Shown here one piece after another: positions 41,548 to 51,405 of a DNA stretch of 64,000 nt. The notes beneath the pieces were generated by a model. The model worked only from the letters and a program-made list of their open reading frames with translations, did not search any database and was not told where the DNA came from. The position numbers were made by a program, and so were the translations under genes. Each line of letters opens with the position of its first letter. Position 1 is the stretch's first letter. Origin of the DNA: Sthenelais limicola (Eukaryota; Annelida; Polychaeta; Phyllodocida; Sigalionidae); assembly GCA_942159475.1 (NCBI GenBank), contig OW804096.1, positions 39,121,744-39,185,743 on the forward strand, in the 5' to 3' direction.

Positions 41548-41636
41548 GGGTCAGATTTTCAGAAAATGTATAATTCGCCTTCACCAATCTTCTCAAACAA
41601 GAGCTGCCAATTGTACATTTTCGGAAAATCTTACCC
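41548..41636 (+). mobile_element. Minimal RepA derivative, 89 bp, with 4-bp direct repeat
   Basis: GGGTCAGATTTTCAGAAAAT to CACCAATCTTCTCAAA is joined directly to GAGCTGCCAATTGTACATTT then TCGGAAAATCTTACCC, so ~145 bp of the interior are gone. ATGT flanks it on both sides (41544-41547, 41637-41640). Confidence 0.8.
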
Positions 41637-41865
41637 ATGTGCGAGCCTATATGGTGTGGAGTGGACAAATGAGGATAGTATGGCAGAAAGACGATCCATG
41701 TGTCTACATGCATCCCTCCCTCCCTAACATCAATCACTCTTTCATTGCACTCTTACAGTGTAATTCATCAAACACATCTTCTCTACTGGAGAAGCGGTTT
41801 ATGGGTGAATACACTCTTAGAGTGAACGGGTCAGTTAAAGTTGCACTCTCAGCTAACATCGCTCA

Positions 41866-41990
41866 AAACATTATGTGGTGATGGAAAATGACTCTAAAGT
41901 CGCCAATCTGATATTTTCCAAAGTGATTTATTCACAAGATATCTTGCTCAATATAATATTATCATTGTTGGGGGTATTTAGCGCTGGTAG
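41866..41990 (-). mobile_element. RepD left-end fragment, minus orientation
   Basis: TGGTGATGGAAAATGACTCT then AAAGTCGCCAA; AAAGTGATTTATTCACAAGA; GGGGGTATTTAGCGCTGGTA. Confidence 0.6.
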
Positions 41991-42343
41991 TACAGCGGGG
42001 TACAGTGTTGGTGCATCCTAACAGGGCAGACATTGGCATGAATGTAGGCATCGAGTGAATGGGGGATTGGAGGCAAGGGATGGGTATAATATTAGTAATA
42101 TTTATTGACACTGTGCTATTGCTTATATCACAGGAGAAATCCCTCATTCATTGTCCTATCAGGTATGGTTCTGGTTCTGGTCATGTGTCTGCTATTGACC
42201 TATCAGAAACGGTGTTACAAATGCACATACAAGAGCAGCCATCACCCCCAGATAAAGGAAAACAACAAAGTGGAAATATTGCTAGAGGTGCAGGAGTAGG
42301 TTTACTATATATCAATAGCAGACCTATACCTGTACTACTCATA
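41991..42343. other. No gene seen
   Basis: Overlapping 100- and 64-codon frames lack any domain and have no repeat match. Confidence 0.3.
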
Positions 42344-42383
42344 TCTCATGAGATCTCATGAAATCTCGTGAGATCTCGCGAGA
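42344..42383. repeat. Four 10-bp palindromic units, one TCTCGCGAGA
   Basis: Four consecutive 10-mers: TCTCATGAGA, TCTCATGAAA, TCTCGTGAGA, TCTCGCGAGA. The last is the exact palindromic promoter motif known in animals (bound by BANP in vertebrates). Regulatory function here is unproven; it may be a simple tandem repeat. Confidence 0.6.
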
Positions 42384-42620
42384 TATCATCTCGTTTTCAA
42401 GCTTTTGTTTTTACTTTTGTTCCCGATTCTTTTTTCTATATAAAAGAAATCATATTCTTTTCATTATTTATTTCTAAAAAAATAAGTGAATATTCTGGGC
42501 GATTGCACTATCTTGCTCAATATGTGTGCTATAAAAAAAATACTACATGCCCATTACAAAACTCTCCAAAACATAGAGCGAGTGGTGTAAACTGTGTTAT
42601 GGTGTAATACCCATTCCCTT
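42384..42620. other. No gene seen
   Basis: AT-rich, with no repeat match. Confidence 0.3.
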
Positions 42621-42790
42621 TTTTTTTTAAAGATTTTTATTGCATACAATTTCGTGGACAGGTCCCGATATTCTCATGCGATACAAATAAATATTCAAAA
42701 AGTATCAATATTGTTGTAGACAAGCTATAAGTTTCGCATGGTAATCTTAGTAAATAAGTAAGGTTTTAACATTAATCATCCAGGTTTTTA
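42621..42790 (-). mobile_element. Possible retroposon 3' end, minus strand
   Basis: Minus-strand reading ends TGCAATAAAAATCTTT followed by A8: a polyadenylation signal and short poly(A). Compare 34726. The upstream limit is unknown. Confidence 0.3.
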
Positions 42791-42984
42791 AGGAAAATGA
42801 GCACATCAGATACTCTCTTCGAGCTCAATAACCCAGTACAATATAGTATACAATCTATGTACAACGGATACATTTACCACCATTTTTTTGGTATTATATA
42901 TGCCTTCAGGCAATTTTGTTATGCACTGTGATTGTGCTGAGAAAAAATGTGGACCATCACATGATGTGAGAGAAGCTGCCCACG

Positions 42985-43220
42985 ACTCAGAGAGTCTGAA
43001 AATCGACAATGTGTCTCGCAAATTCTCTCAAATATCACAAATTCTAAGACAAAATTGAGCTTCAAAATACAGTTCAGCATAACCAAACAGATATTTGAAT
43101 TAACGCAATACCCAAAATATATTCAGATATAAACACTTTTATCATTTTTTTAGTGTAATTTAGCGCAATTTTCTAAATGTTTAGAGGTACCGATTGTATA
43201 TTTTCTGACGCTCTGACGCG
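42985..43220 (+). mobile_element. RepA copy, diverged left end
   Basis: GTCTGAAAATCGACAATGTG, AGTTCAGCATAACCAAACAG, TTTAGTGTAATTTAGCGCAA, TATTTTCTGACGCTCTGAC. Confidence 0.72.
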
Positions 43221-43494
43221 CACAAATTGTCCCATGCATGGGTGCGTGATTTATGAGTTCATTATCCTATAAGAGAATAGGTCAATCCCAGAGGTCAACC
43301 CATTAACGATCTTTGAATTTGGGTTAATTGGTAATTAATTTGGTCATTTATTCATTTCCTATCAAGCATCTTACTGTACAAGAAATACACTTTAATATAA
43401 TTTTCGTGATGCACCATTTTAATTCAGTTGCAAAAAATGAACCAGATATCTATAAACTGGCGTATCACAAAATGCTAGCGTAAGATATATCAAG
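43221..43494. other. No gene seen
   Basis: No match or frame of note. Confidence 0.3.
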
Positions 43495-43612
43495 GGCCCG
43501 TTGCAGAACAAATTCCCTACTTTTAGGGTCCGAATTTGTAATAGAGACAATGCTAATTATTTTTCAATTCTACAGTACAAATTACCTACTTAAGTAAGGA
43601 AAAATAGCATAA
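43495..43612 (+). repeat. RepG copy
   Basis: GGGCCCGTTGCAGAACAAAT, TCCCTACTTTTAGGG, ACAATGCTAATTATTTTTCA, CTACTTAAGTAAGGAAAAAT. Confidence 0.5.
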
Positions 43613-43815
43613 CAATTCAGATGGATACTATAGGGTTCAGCAATATTATGTTTTGGGTCCATAACCATGAAGGTTTTAATGATACCAGATGAGACAAATG
43701 TGAGCATAATAATCAGATATTGACATTGTAGAAGCCACGATGGCAGGATATCTTGAGAATACAATAACTGTTGCTAAAAAAATAGAAAATGGCCTTCCTA
43801 TGCACCAGGCGAAGT

Positions 43816-44049
43816 GGGTCAGATCTTCAGAAAATGCACACTCGGCAGATCTACATATTTAGTAAATTCTGCTAAATTAGACTGATAGTTGTCAATACTA
43901 GGTAAATATGAGTTTATTTGATATTGTCTCAATTCAAGCAATCTGTATGGTTATGTTGAACTGAATTTGTAACCATATTCTTGCCTCAAACCCGGATTAT
44001 TTGAGAATACTTGTGGAGGCGAATTGTACATTTTCTAACGGTTCGACCC
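43816..44049 (-). mobile_element. RepA copy, minus orientation
   Basis: GGGTCAGATCTTCAGAAAAT, TTCTGCTAAATTAGACTGAT, GGTTATGTTGAACTGAATTT; worn right end TACATTTTCTAACGGTTCGA then CCC. Confidence 0.82.
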
Positions 44050-44274
44050 TAGGAGGTGTCCGCAAACAAGCCTGGGTTTATGGGTTCATTATTGGCACAA
44101 GGGTCACTAGGGACATCACAATAGATGGCGGTAATTAGTTACAGTCTACTGCCGCCTAATACTCCTCCTTATCTGTATAATTCACAGGCAGGGCGAGAGA
44201 GGACGTTGGTACAGAAACCTTAAAGTGTGACTCCATTCACGGCTGATTTATGCAGAAAATATATGTATAAATGT
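44050..44274. other. No gene seen
   Basis: No match or frame of note. Confidence 0.3.
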
Positions 44275-44609
44275 ATGTGATGTGTAATAGAAAAATGAGT
44301 CACAAGTCGCAAAAAATGATAATTTTTCAATTGTCATTCCACGTGAATCCTAGCTCAGAATGTGTTCATTTTGGGGTATTGCATGAATACATGTACCGAA
44401 TTTCAAGATTGTGCATTGAATTTATCTTTGCCTATCCGAGGTTATCCTAGGTAGTATAGGCCTATTTAACTATTTGACTAGTGATTGACCATCAAGAAAT
44501 ATTGGGAAGATTTGTTACATACGTGAAGAATATATAAGTAATTATTGGATGTGCTAATGTTTACCATTATTGGAATCTCATCTTTTCAAATATGATGATA
44601 TCTCATCGT
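44275..44609 (-). mobile_element. RepD copy, minus orientation, right end missing
   Basis: TATGTGATGTGTAATAGAAA then AATGAGTCACAAGTCGCAAA; TGCATGAATACATGTACCGA; CTAGTGATTGACCATCAAGA; stops at TATGATGATATCTCATCG without the right terminus. Confidence 0.75.
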
Positions 44610-44887
44610 AGGTGTAGTATGCTATCGTCAAAGTGTAGCATGATTATGCATTTCAAAGTAGGCCTACTACGATCGATGTTCTCCTAAATGTGTATACAAC
44701 GATTAAAAATATACTTTTGTGTTGTCGTAGATGTAACCTTTATAACAGTATTATTTTCTTTACATGAAAGGTATCACGTTAATTGTGAAATGGTAAGGAA
44801 ATAAAAATCTGCTCAAGAAAAAACACGTGCATATATTTAGCTTAAACTGCAATTGTCTCAATCTTCACAAAATGCGTTGAACACACA
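44610..44887. other. 5' flank of tRNA-Ala; no gene seen
   Basis: No recognisable external promoter element, which is normal for Pol III type 2 genes. Confidence 0.35.
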
Positions 44888-44959
44888 GGGGATGTAGCTC
44901 AGCGGTAGAGCGCTCGCTTTGCATGTGAGAGGCCCCGGGTTCAATCCCCGGCATCTCCA
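44888..44959 (+). tRNA. tRNA-Ala (anticodon TGC)
   Basis: A 72-nt gene: acceptor stem GGGGATG/CATCTCC (one G-T pair) with discriminator A, D arm GCTC-AGCGGTA-GAGC, anticodon arm CTCGC-TTTGCAT-GTGAG (anticodon TGC, reading GCA) and T arm CCGGG-TTCAATC-CCCGG. A box TAGCTCAGCGGTAGAGC and B box GGTTCAATCCC are intact. There is no intron, and a T4 terminator follows 4 bp after the 3' end. Typical of animal nuclear tRNA-Ala. The minus-strand 61-codon frame is a shadow. Confidence 0.97.
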
Positions 44960-44963
44960 GTCG

Positions 44964-44967
44964 TTTT
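44964..44967 (+). terminator. Pol III terminator of tRNA-Ala
   Basis: TTTT four bases after the discriminator base. Confidence 0.75.
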
Positions 44968-45739
44968 AATAAACTATATTCGGTCTTTATTATTAAAGAG
45001 TAATGCATCCCGGCCCTAAAAAGAAAGTAATTACATATATCCCTAAGCATGTTCCAAATTCCTCCAATTGACTATATTGGAGTATACTTAGCATTGTCAT
45101 TTGGCTATCCCAAACGAACATTCATTTATGATTTATAAGGAATAATGTCTGTCAGGTTCCTTACCAATACACCGCCATACTTTGCTTTAAAGAACAATTC
45201 ATTCTTGATTATTAACGGTTGGATTCCAAGCAATTATTGGTGTTTGATCTTGAGAGACAACAATAGTGGTTGATAGTGGAGTAATGGACGTGATATGTTA
45301 ATGCAATAAGGTGATTCCCGACAGGACCCCCTACTTTAATAGAAGTGATAATATAACATGTTCATCATATAACAGACCAATCGCAATATTCTAAGTGGCT
45401 GAAACCACCGAGTTAGTCAACAGATTGATTATACATATATATATATGCTTTCAATCATGAGAAAAGATCAAAATCGAGCCCAACATTTGAATTTTAGTGG
45501 TAATCTTAGTGTAAAAACAGATTGGTTGCCATGACAACCCCAAGTAACCCACTAGTGAAATATGCACTATGCATAACATAGGCTACTCTAGCTACCTTGT
45601 TTTCAGAGCAATGAGTCTTATATAATGAAATAAAATAATACAAGCTCATACAATACAATACAGTACAGTACAGTATTTTCCACTTGTATCGTATGGGCTG
45701 CATAGCCTTGCAGTTAAAATAAGGTGGAGTAAGACTTAC
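44968..45739. other. No gene seen; short simple repeats and an X-box-like palindrome
   Basis: A (TA)n run at about 45435-45447 and ACAATACAATACAGTACAGT at about 45653. GTTGCCATGACAAC at 45525-45538 is close to the RFX X-box consensus, with no gene beside it. Confidence 0.35.
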
Positions 45740-45973
45740 GGGTCAGATTTTCAGAAAATGTACAATTCAACTTTGCCAATTTTCTCTAATAACCGAAATT
45801 ACAGACAAAAAAAAGTTCAAAATACAGTTTAACCTAACCAAACCGATTGCTAGAATCAGTGCAATTCCAAACATACTCAGATTCACCTAGCATTGGCCAA
45901 GTTACAGCTTAATTTAGCACATTTTACTAAATGTGCAACTGTGCCAATTGTACATTTTCTGAAAATCTGACCC
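45740..45973 (+). mobile_element. RepA copy, full length, family reference
   Basis: RepA is a ~235 bp non-coding element with ~26-28 bp inverted ends: GGGTCAGATTTTCAGAAAAT then GTACAATT at the left, and AATTGTACATTTTCTGAAAA then TCTGACCC at the right. Plus-orientation internal marks: CTCAAATAACCCAAATTTAA (here varied), TTCAAAATACAGTTTAACCT and CTTAATTTAGCA. Several copies have a 4-bp direct repeat outside the ends: ATAT (46193, 54055, 61927), ACAT (48840), ACTT (47852), AGAT (48543), ATGT (41548). Four-bp duplications occur in Sola and Chapaev-type DNA transposons, among others; the superfamily is open. Confidence 0.85.
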
Positions 45974-46192
45974 ATACATGCCTACACGAGTGTGCTTTCT
46001 TGGGAATTTCCTCCTTTCACTGACTAATTGTAATACAATGACAGTAACCAGGAGGAGGGATGTGTCAGGAGATCTATTCTTCGCAGACTAATCTTTCAAC
46101 ATATAAGCCCTAAGGAAGGTTCTAATTTATTTTAGGTTATACCAATTTGCATGTTTAGGGATGCTGCTCCTAAGAGTGGGTCCTTGGTATAT

Positions 46193-46427
46193 GGGTGCAG
46201 ACGCCAGAAAGTGTACAATCCGCCTTCACCAAATATCTCAAATAACCCATATTTAAGACACAAACTAACCTAAAAATACAGTTCAACAGAACCAAACGTA
46301 TTCTTTTAATCAATTAAATACAAAATATAATCAGATATACCTAGTATTAACTATTTTCCAGCCTAATTTAGCAGAATTTATGAAATGTGTAAAGAGAGCG
46401 ATTGTATATTTCTAGGTGATCTGACCC
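46193..46427 (+). mobile_element. RepA copy with ATAT direct repeat
   Basis: GGGTGCAGACGCCAGAAAGT, CAGCCTAATTTAGCAGAATT, TATTTCTAGGTGATCTGACC then C. ATAT on both sides. Confidence 0.82.
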
Positions 46428-46906
46428 ATATGAGGGATCACTTTATTTCCTCCGTTTTAGGGATATTGATAATAATAAAGAAAAATAATAAATAATAATA
46501 AAGAAGATGCCATGTTGATGTTGGTGATGCAATACTTTCTCCAACCCTCCGTACTTGGTGGTACACACCAATCAGTTCTGCTCAAAAGAAAAATAAGAAA
46601 AGAAAAAAAAAGAAAAATAAGATGACGCGCCTCGCTGTCAGGGCCTTCTTTATATGATTACATCCAAGAGCCCAGTGCTATTAAATCTGAATCTCTTATA
46701 TAGATCGCATTCACACAACCTGTCATGATTAAGATTGCATCATCTCTTATTTTAAATTGCTCTGGTTGAGTATTGAAACGATTTTTTCCCCACAACTAGT
46801 GTACCGATCTATGGGTCATTTCATGTGTATGGGTAATTTCGTGCAAAATTTGCACTTTTGCTATTAAAAATCCTAGGAAATAATTTAAAAAGGAGATATA
46901 GAGAAA
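46428..46906. other. No gene seen; A-rich simple repeats
   Basis: AATAATAAAG repeats at 46470-46505 and AAAAGAAAAATAAG-type sequence at 46584-46620. Confidence 0.5.
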
Positions 46907-47019
46907 AAGAGCCTGGTCCACTAAACCAATTTTCATGCGATTCTCACAGAATTTAGTGCAAAAGCGTCCTCTGCGGCGCAAAATCGCATGAGAATCGGTT
47001 TAGTGGACTAGGCCCTTTA
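46907..47019 (+). mobile_element. RepC copy, family reference
   Basis: RepC is a ~105-112 bp near-palindrome: GCCTGGTCCACTAAACCAAT, TTTCATGCGATTCTCACAGA, then TGCGGCGCAAAATCGCATGA, GAATCGGTTTAGTGGACTAG and GCCC. The arms pair over ~35 bp around the non-palindromic TTTAGTGCAAAAGCGTCC. The copy at 54403 has TTAA on both sides inside RepD. No coding sequence. Possibly a piggyBac-like or other TTAA-targeting MITE. Confidence 0.75.
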
Positions 47020-47587
47020 GTCCTTTTCCTAAGTGAGCTTTTATTGTAAAATTCCTAAGAGAGCAAGATCGTGAAATGTGCGTGAACATAATATAAAAAC
47101 AATTATTTCTTAAGTATCAAATAATGTGGTAATGTTTAAGGGGAAGGATCTATAAACAGAACTCAAAATCAATAATTATAATCTGCTGAGGAGATAAAAA
47201 TATTGCCTGGACTATCGTCAACAAGTGCGTAGCGGGTCTAGCACAATGTGAGGTGGAGTGTGGGTGGTGAGGGCGAAACTAATCAGTACTTTGACATTTC
47301 CATATTATAGTACAAATTTTCTCAGAATAGCCTGATTTTGTCCTATACATTTTAAGTAAATTATCTAGCAACTAATAAGTAGGTATTCAAATAAGTCGAC
47401 CTAGACTCAGCTAAATAATAATCAAATGAAATCTATTGATTATTCATAATGCTAAAAATTATATCACAACAATTCTGTTGACATACATTAAAGATATGCA
47501 TACAGTTTAGACATGTCAAAAAAGGTCCCATCCGCCAGTGCCGTGCTCTATACACGTTGAACATCATTAACAAGGCTGGGAATTCTC
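47020..47587. other. No gene seen
   Basis: AT-rich, no repeat match. Confidence 0.35.
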
Positions 47588-47801
47588 AGTCTAGGCCCAA
47601 AGCCTTTGAGATCAGATAAGAATGGTATGTCAGTCATTAGACGCCTACTGCGCTAACGGGTTGCCTGACCAGGACTAGGCGTTCTAATGGGAATATAATG
47701 ACAGTTTGCGGTCTTAATGGAATTAGAATGGCACGTTGTGGTTTGGAGCGAGTGGCTTGCCCTCAGTTTTGAAGGGACTCTCTGAGCTTTGGGCCTAGAC
47801 T
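47588..47801. mobile_element. RepF copy with AGTCTAGGCCCAAAGC ends
   Basis: The left end AGTCTAGGCCCAAAGC is inverted at the right as GCTTTGGGCCTAGACT. Interior GAATGGTATGTCAGTCATTA, TAATGGGAATATAATGACAG and AATTAGAATGGCACGTTGTG are GC-richer than the flanks. A second, inverted copy is at 49528. A ~214 bp MITE-like element. Confidence 0.65.
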
Positions 47802-47851
47802 ATTCTATCACCAGGGCCTGCTGCATATATATATATAAGTAATCCCTACTT

Positions 47852-48086
47852 GGGTCAAATTTTCAGAAAATGTACAATTGGCAGCTGTTCACATTTACTA
47901 TATTCTGCCAACTTGGGCTGCAATTGTGTCAATATTAGGTAAATTCGAGTATATTCGGCATTGCATTGATTCTAGCAATCGGTCTGGCTAGGTTGAACTG
48001 TATTTTGAACTTTATGTTTGTCTGAAATGTGTGTTATTTAAGAAGATAGGCGAAGTTGAATTGTACATTTTCTGAAAATCTGACCC
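47852..48086 (-). mobile_element. RepA copy, minus orientation, with ACTT direct repeat
   Basis: GGGTCAAATTTTCAGAAAAT, GGCTAGGTTGAACTGTATTT, TTGTACATTTTCTGAAAATC then TGACCC. ACTT on both sides. Confidence 0.85.
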
Positions 48087-48129
48087 ACTTAAAATATCCC
48101 TTGCTAAGCTATAGTTACATCAATACGTG

Positions 48130-48285
48130 TATTATGTGTATTGTAAGACTGTGTGTTGAATATATATCTGTGATCATAATTAAGTTATATACTTCTTATA
48201 TTATAAGGACTATATTTAATTTAATTTACCTACTTTACTATAGTGATTGACTATTACGAAATATCACTATCACATATGGTCTCAG
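48130..48285 (-). mobile_element. RepD internal fragment, minus orientation
   Basis: GTGTGTTGAATATATATCTG, ACTTTACTATAGTGATTGAC, TATTACGAAATATCAC. Confidence 0.45.
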
Positions 48286-48542
48286 GAAAACTTCATGTTC
48301 TCCAATTTTGATCAGATTTGATTTGAACATATTTTATTCAGGATCTGATACATTTCCATACATATATATCACGAATTTTCTCAGTATAGCCTGATTTTAA
48401 CATTACATAACAAATATGTATACACTTTACATAAGTATTAGGTAAGAGATGGATAATTGAAATACAACAATATAACACATTAATTAAAGAATAACACATT
48501 ACATATGCTGGCATATGTTATAAGTACACACACGATACAGAT
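48286..48542. other. No gene seen
   Basis: AT-rich; TTTTCTCAGTATAGCCTGATTTTA here recalls TTTTCTCAGAATAGCCTGATTTTG at 47325, a possible minor repeat. Confidence 0.35.
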
Positions 48543-48776
48543 GGGACTGATTCTCAGAAAATGTACATTTGGCAGCTCTACACATTTGGTAACTTCTGCT
48601 ACATTAAAGTGAAAGAACATGAATAATGAGTATATCAGATTATCTTTGACATTGGGTTGATAACACATGTCTTTTTCATTATGTTAAACTATATTTATAC
48701 GTTACCTTTCCATTAAATAAGAGTTATTTGAGAGGATTGGTGAAGGTGAATTGTACATTTTCTCACGATCCCACCC
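48543..48776 (-). mobile_element. RepA copy, minus orientation, with AGAT direct repeat
   Basis: GGGACTGATTCTCAGAAAAT, TTTTCATTATGTTAAACTAT, GGTGAATTGTACATTTTCTC, CCACCC. AGAT on both sides. Confidence 0.82.
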
Positions 48777-48839
48777 AGATGTGTTTTAAAAATACCCCTT
48801 CACCCGCGCCATGTGGTATACCAAATGCTTCCTGTACAT

Positions 48840-49073
48840 GGGTCAGATCGTCAGAAAATGCACAATCGACAGCTCTACAGATTTAGCAAATTAGGCTAAA
48901 TTAGGCTAAAAATGGCAAATACTAGGTATATCTCAGCGTATTTGGTATTACATTGATTCAAGGAATCTGTTTGGTTATGTTGAACTGTATTTTAAACCTC
49001 ATTTTTGTCTGAAATTTGAGTTAATTGAGAGGATTTGTGAAGGCGAATTGTACATTTTCGTAAGATCTGACCC
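48840..49073 (-). mobile_element. RepA copy, minus orientation, with ACAT direct repeat
   Basis: GGGTCAGATCGTCAGAAAAT, a small internal doubling TTAGGCTAAATTAGGCTAAA, GGTTATGTTGAACTGTATTT, TACATTTTCGTAAGATCTGA then CCC. ACAT on both sides. Confidence 0.86.
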
Positions 49074-49527
49074 ACATAGCAGACTCTATATTGTAGACGG
49101 GTGGTCCTCGACCTCCCAGTACCCCACCTCTTGCTTTGATTCGCGACAGCTAGACAAGCTGGAACCTGAAATCAATAATCATAATCTGTTTTAGGGAAAA
49201 AACACCATCTTCCATGGCATGAAACCGTGGAGGGTAGTGAGTGGGCAGGACAGGAGAGAAAGATGGATGGTGGCACCGTCGGATCTCCTCTTGCTTATTA
49301 TTTCATTTTCCTCCATGAGTAGGGGACCTAAGGTCCTGGGCGCAGATGTAGAGGGCCCAAATGTCGCCAAATGGGAGTGAATGTCGCCAAATGGAAATTG
49401 TAAATAGTGTCAATGTACGTCATTTAGTTAGATTAGTAACAGATTTGTTAATTAATGCTCTCGAAATATATCAAATTGCCTTTTCGAAAAGGGCTTTTTT
49501 ACCATCATGGCATTGCCAAATCAGTCT
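49074..49527. other. No gene seen
   Basis: AATGTCGCCAAATGG is repeated at 49361 and 49380 (19-bp spacing). The 88-codon frame over it runs into RepF and is not credible. Confidence 0.4.
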
Positions 49528-49712
49528 AGGCCCAAAGATAAGAGAGTCCCTTCAAACGGAGGGAAAGCCTCTCGCCCCAACCGCAAAGTGCCAATATAAT
49601 CTCATTAGGACCGCACAATGTCATTAAAATCCAATTAGAAAGCCCAGTTCTTGTCCATTAGCAAAGTAGGCGTCCAATCAGTGACATACCATTCTAATCC
49701 GAAATAAAACAT
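49528..49712. mobile_element. RepF copy, inverted relative to the first
   Basis: AGTCTAGGCCCAAAGATAAG, AGAGTCCCTTCAAACGGAGG, ACCGCAAAGTGCCAATATAA, AGTAGGCGTCCAATCAGTGA, CATACCATTCTAATCCG. Its far end is worn. Confidence 0.62.
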
Positions 49713-49904
49713 CAAACATTTCAATCAGAGGCCTCTATCATTTCCCGATCCGTATCAGTCGTCGAGGTGTTGTTTATTTGGGAGTCATCAACCTTTTCTA
49801 AATAATACTACACAAACTATCATTAATACGTTGATATAAACTGCTTGAATATTGAAGTTCATGGGTCTACTTTATTTCTTGGCTCTTACCTTGTCTGATA
49901 CATA

Positions 49905-50045
49905 GATGGAACAAACTTGCTGGTAGGTACGCCGAGTGCTTATGCACCGAGAGGCTACGGCGGAGAATCAAGGGCTTTGCCCGAGTTTCATCCGCCGTTG
50001 CCTCGAGGTGCATGAGCACTCGGCGTACCTCCCAGCAAGTTTTTT
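49905..50045. mobile_element. ~140 bp foldback element
   Basis: The left arm AACTTGCTGGTAGGTACGCC, GAGTGCTTATGCACCGAGAG, GC pairs with the right arm GCCTCGAGGTGCATGAGCAC, TCGGCGTACCTCCCAGCAAG, TT over ~60 bp with a few mismatches. The loop is about GAATCAAGGGCTTTGCCCGAG. It is far GC-richer than its surroundings. Its style, with CGAGT near the tips of the stem, recalls the foldback at 5446-5592. A 75-codon frame over it is incidental. Confidence 0.7.
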
Positions 50046-50595
50046 CCATATTTATTACATCCCTTTTTATTTTTATTAATGATTTAAATCTCATTCTTCG
50101 TTAGAAATTCATTTTGAACCCTTAGCTATCTTATTTAGAAAGAAAACAGCAATGACGATTGACAATCAACCGGGTAGGCGATAATAAGAGTCTCGATAAA
50201 ACATAAACAGACAACTTGATTTGTCAACCTACTTTTGTTATGCACGTCCAGGTGCAAAATTTACATGTTATGCACCTGCTTGTCCAGGTGGTGCATACAA
50301 TGCTGAAGGTATAGGCAACTACAGCACAGGGGTGTAATAAACCGCTATGCTTATGACATTGGTCAGAAGTCGGTGGACTTCTGCCCACCAGCCACAGGCT
50401 GAATGTACTATCTACCATCTGTATGTCTAAGGGACGCTACTTCACCAACGCGCCACCGGCGCCCCCTCCCGTCATGCCTGATCGCCCCGGCGTCGGTGGC
50501 CTGCTTTAGGACGTAATGTTGGGACAAATGTGAAAAAGCTGCTTGGTCTGGGATTCTTGTGTTTTGAATGTAATTCTATGCCGTATATTTTGTAT
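50046..50595. other. No gene seen; possible SINE remnants
   Basis: GGGACAAATGTGAAAAAGCT then GCTTGGTCTGGGATTC at 50521-50556 matches the RepS region beside its B box. ATGCACGTCCAGGTGCA and ATGCACCTGCTTGTCCAGGTG form a local imperfect repeat at 50237-50294. GC-rich GGCGCCCCCTCCCG near 50458. Confidence 0.4.
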
Positions 50596-50811
50596 AGTTA
50601 CTTTACTAGTAATTGTCACTCCAGATATATTGCAAACTTTTCAAACAATAATACATCAAACAGAAAATATAGAAGCACCTTTTAGATGTGCTTAATGTTT
50701 ACCACCATTGGAATCGGCTAGATCTCATCTTTTCAAATATATTATGATGGTATCTCAAAATCCATTTTTTGCGACTTGTGACTCATTCCCTGGAACACAT
50801 CACATATACTG
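50596..50811 (-). mobile_element. RepD right half, minus orientation
   Basis: GTTACTTTACTAGTAATTGT, TTAATGTTTACCACCATTGG, TCTCAAAATCCATTTTTTGC, GACTTGTGACTCATTCCCTG to CACATCACATA. Left half missing. Confidence 0.75.
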
Positions 50812-51089
50812 ACCCTAGTGTCGTTGAGTAAGAGATTAAAAACAACCAGAATAAGACTGAATTATACTTAACTTTGATTTATTGCTGGAGGCAGGAACCT
50901 TTTAAAACTCATCAGAAATATCAGCATGTGGTGTTCATAAAAATAACATTGAGATGAATGAGCAGTAATATAAAAGTGATAGGAATTGATAGGAAACGCC
51001 ATCTTGTGGCTGACAAAATATAAAATGAAATGCTCATGGACATGCGCAAGGCACGTAAAATGGGCACGTGGAGACACATTTGTATATAT
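50812..51089. other. No gene seen
   Basis: A 69-codon minus frame without domain. No repeat match. Confidence 0.3.
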
Positions 51090-51322
51090 GTGTCAGATTT
51101 TCAGAAAATGCACAATCAGCAGCTTTACACATTTATTAAATACTACTAAATTCTGCTGAAAAATGATAAATACCAAGTATATTTGAGTATATTTAGCATC
51201 AAGTCGATTCAAAAGATCTGTTTGGTTATGTTGAATTGAGTTTTGAGTCGCATTTTTGTATTAATTTCGGTTTATTTGGGATGGTTTCTGAATGTGAATT
51301 GTGCATTTTCGAAAAATGTCAC
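51090..51322 (-). mobile_element. RepA copy, minus orientation
   Basis: GTGTCAGATTTTCAGAAAAT, GGTTATGTTGAATTGAGTTT, GAATTGTGCATTTTCGAAAA then ATGTCACC. Termini each changed by one or two bases. Confidence 0.8.
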
Positions 51323-51405
51323 CTTCATGAACATATAGAAGATGCATAGAAGTATATGAAAAGTTGCAGCATCTCATGGCGCTACATACATGTATATATA
51401 TATAC

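Noticed and set aside
41390..41737. 115-codon frame with Arg-Gly-Glu-Lys repeats
   Set aside because: Complement of a CT minisatellite.
45525..45538. Functional RFX X-box promoter of a ciliary gene
   Set aside because: The palindrome is close to consensus, but there is no gene nearby and the same word occurs in a transposable element at 35510, so chance or repeat origin is as likely.
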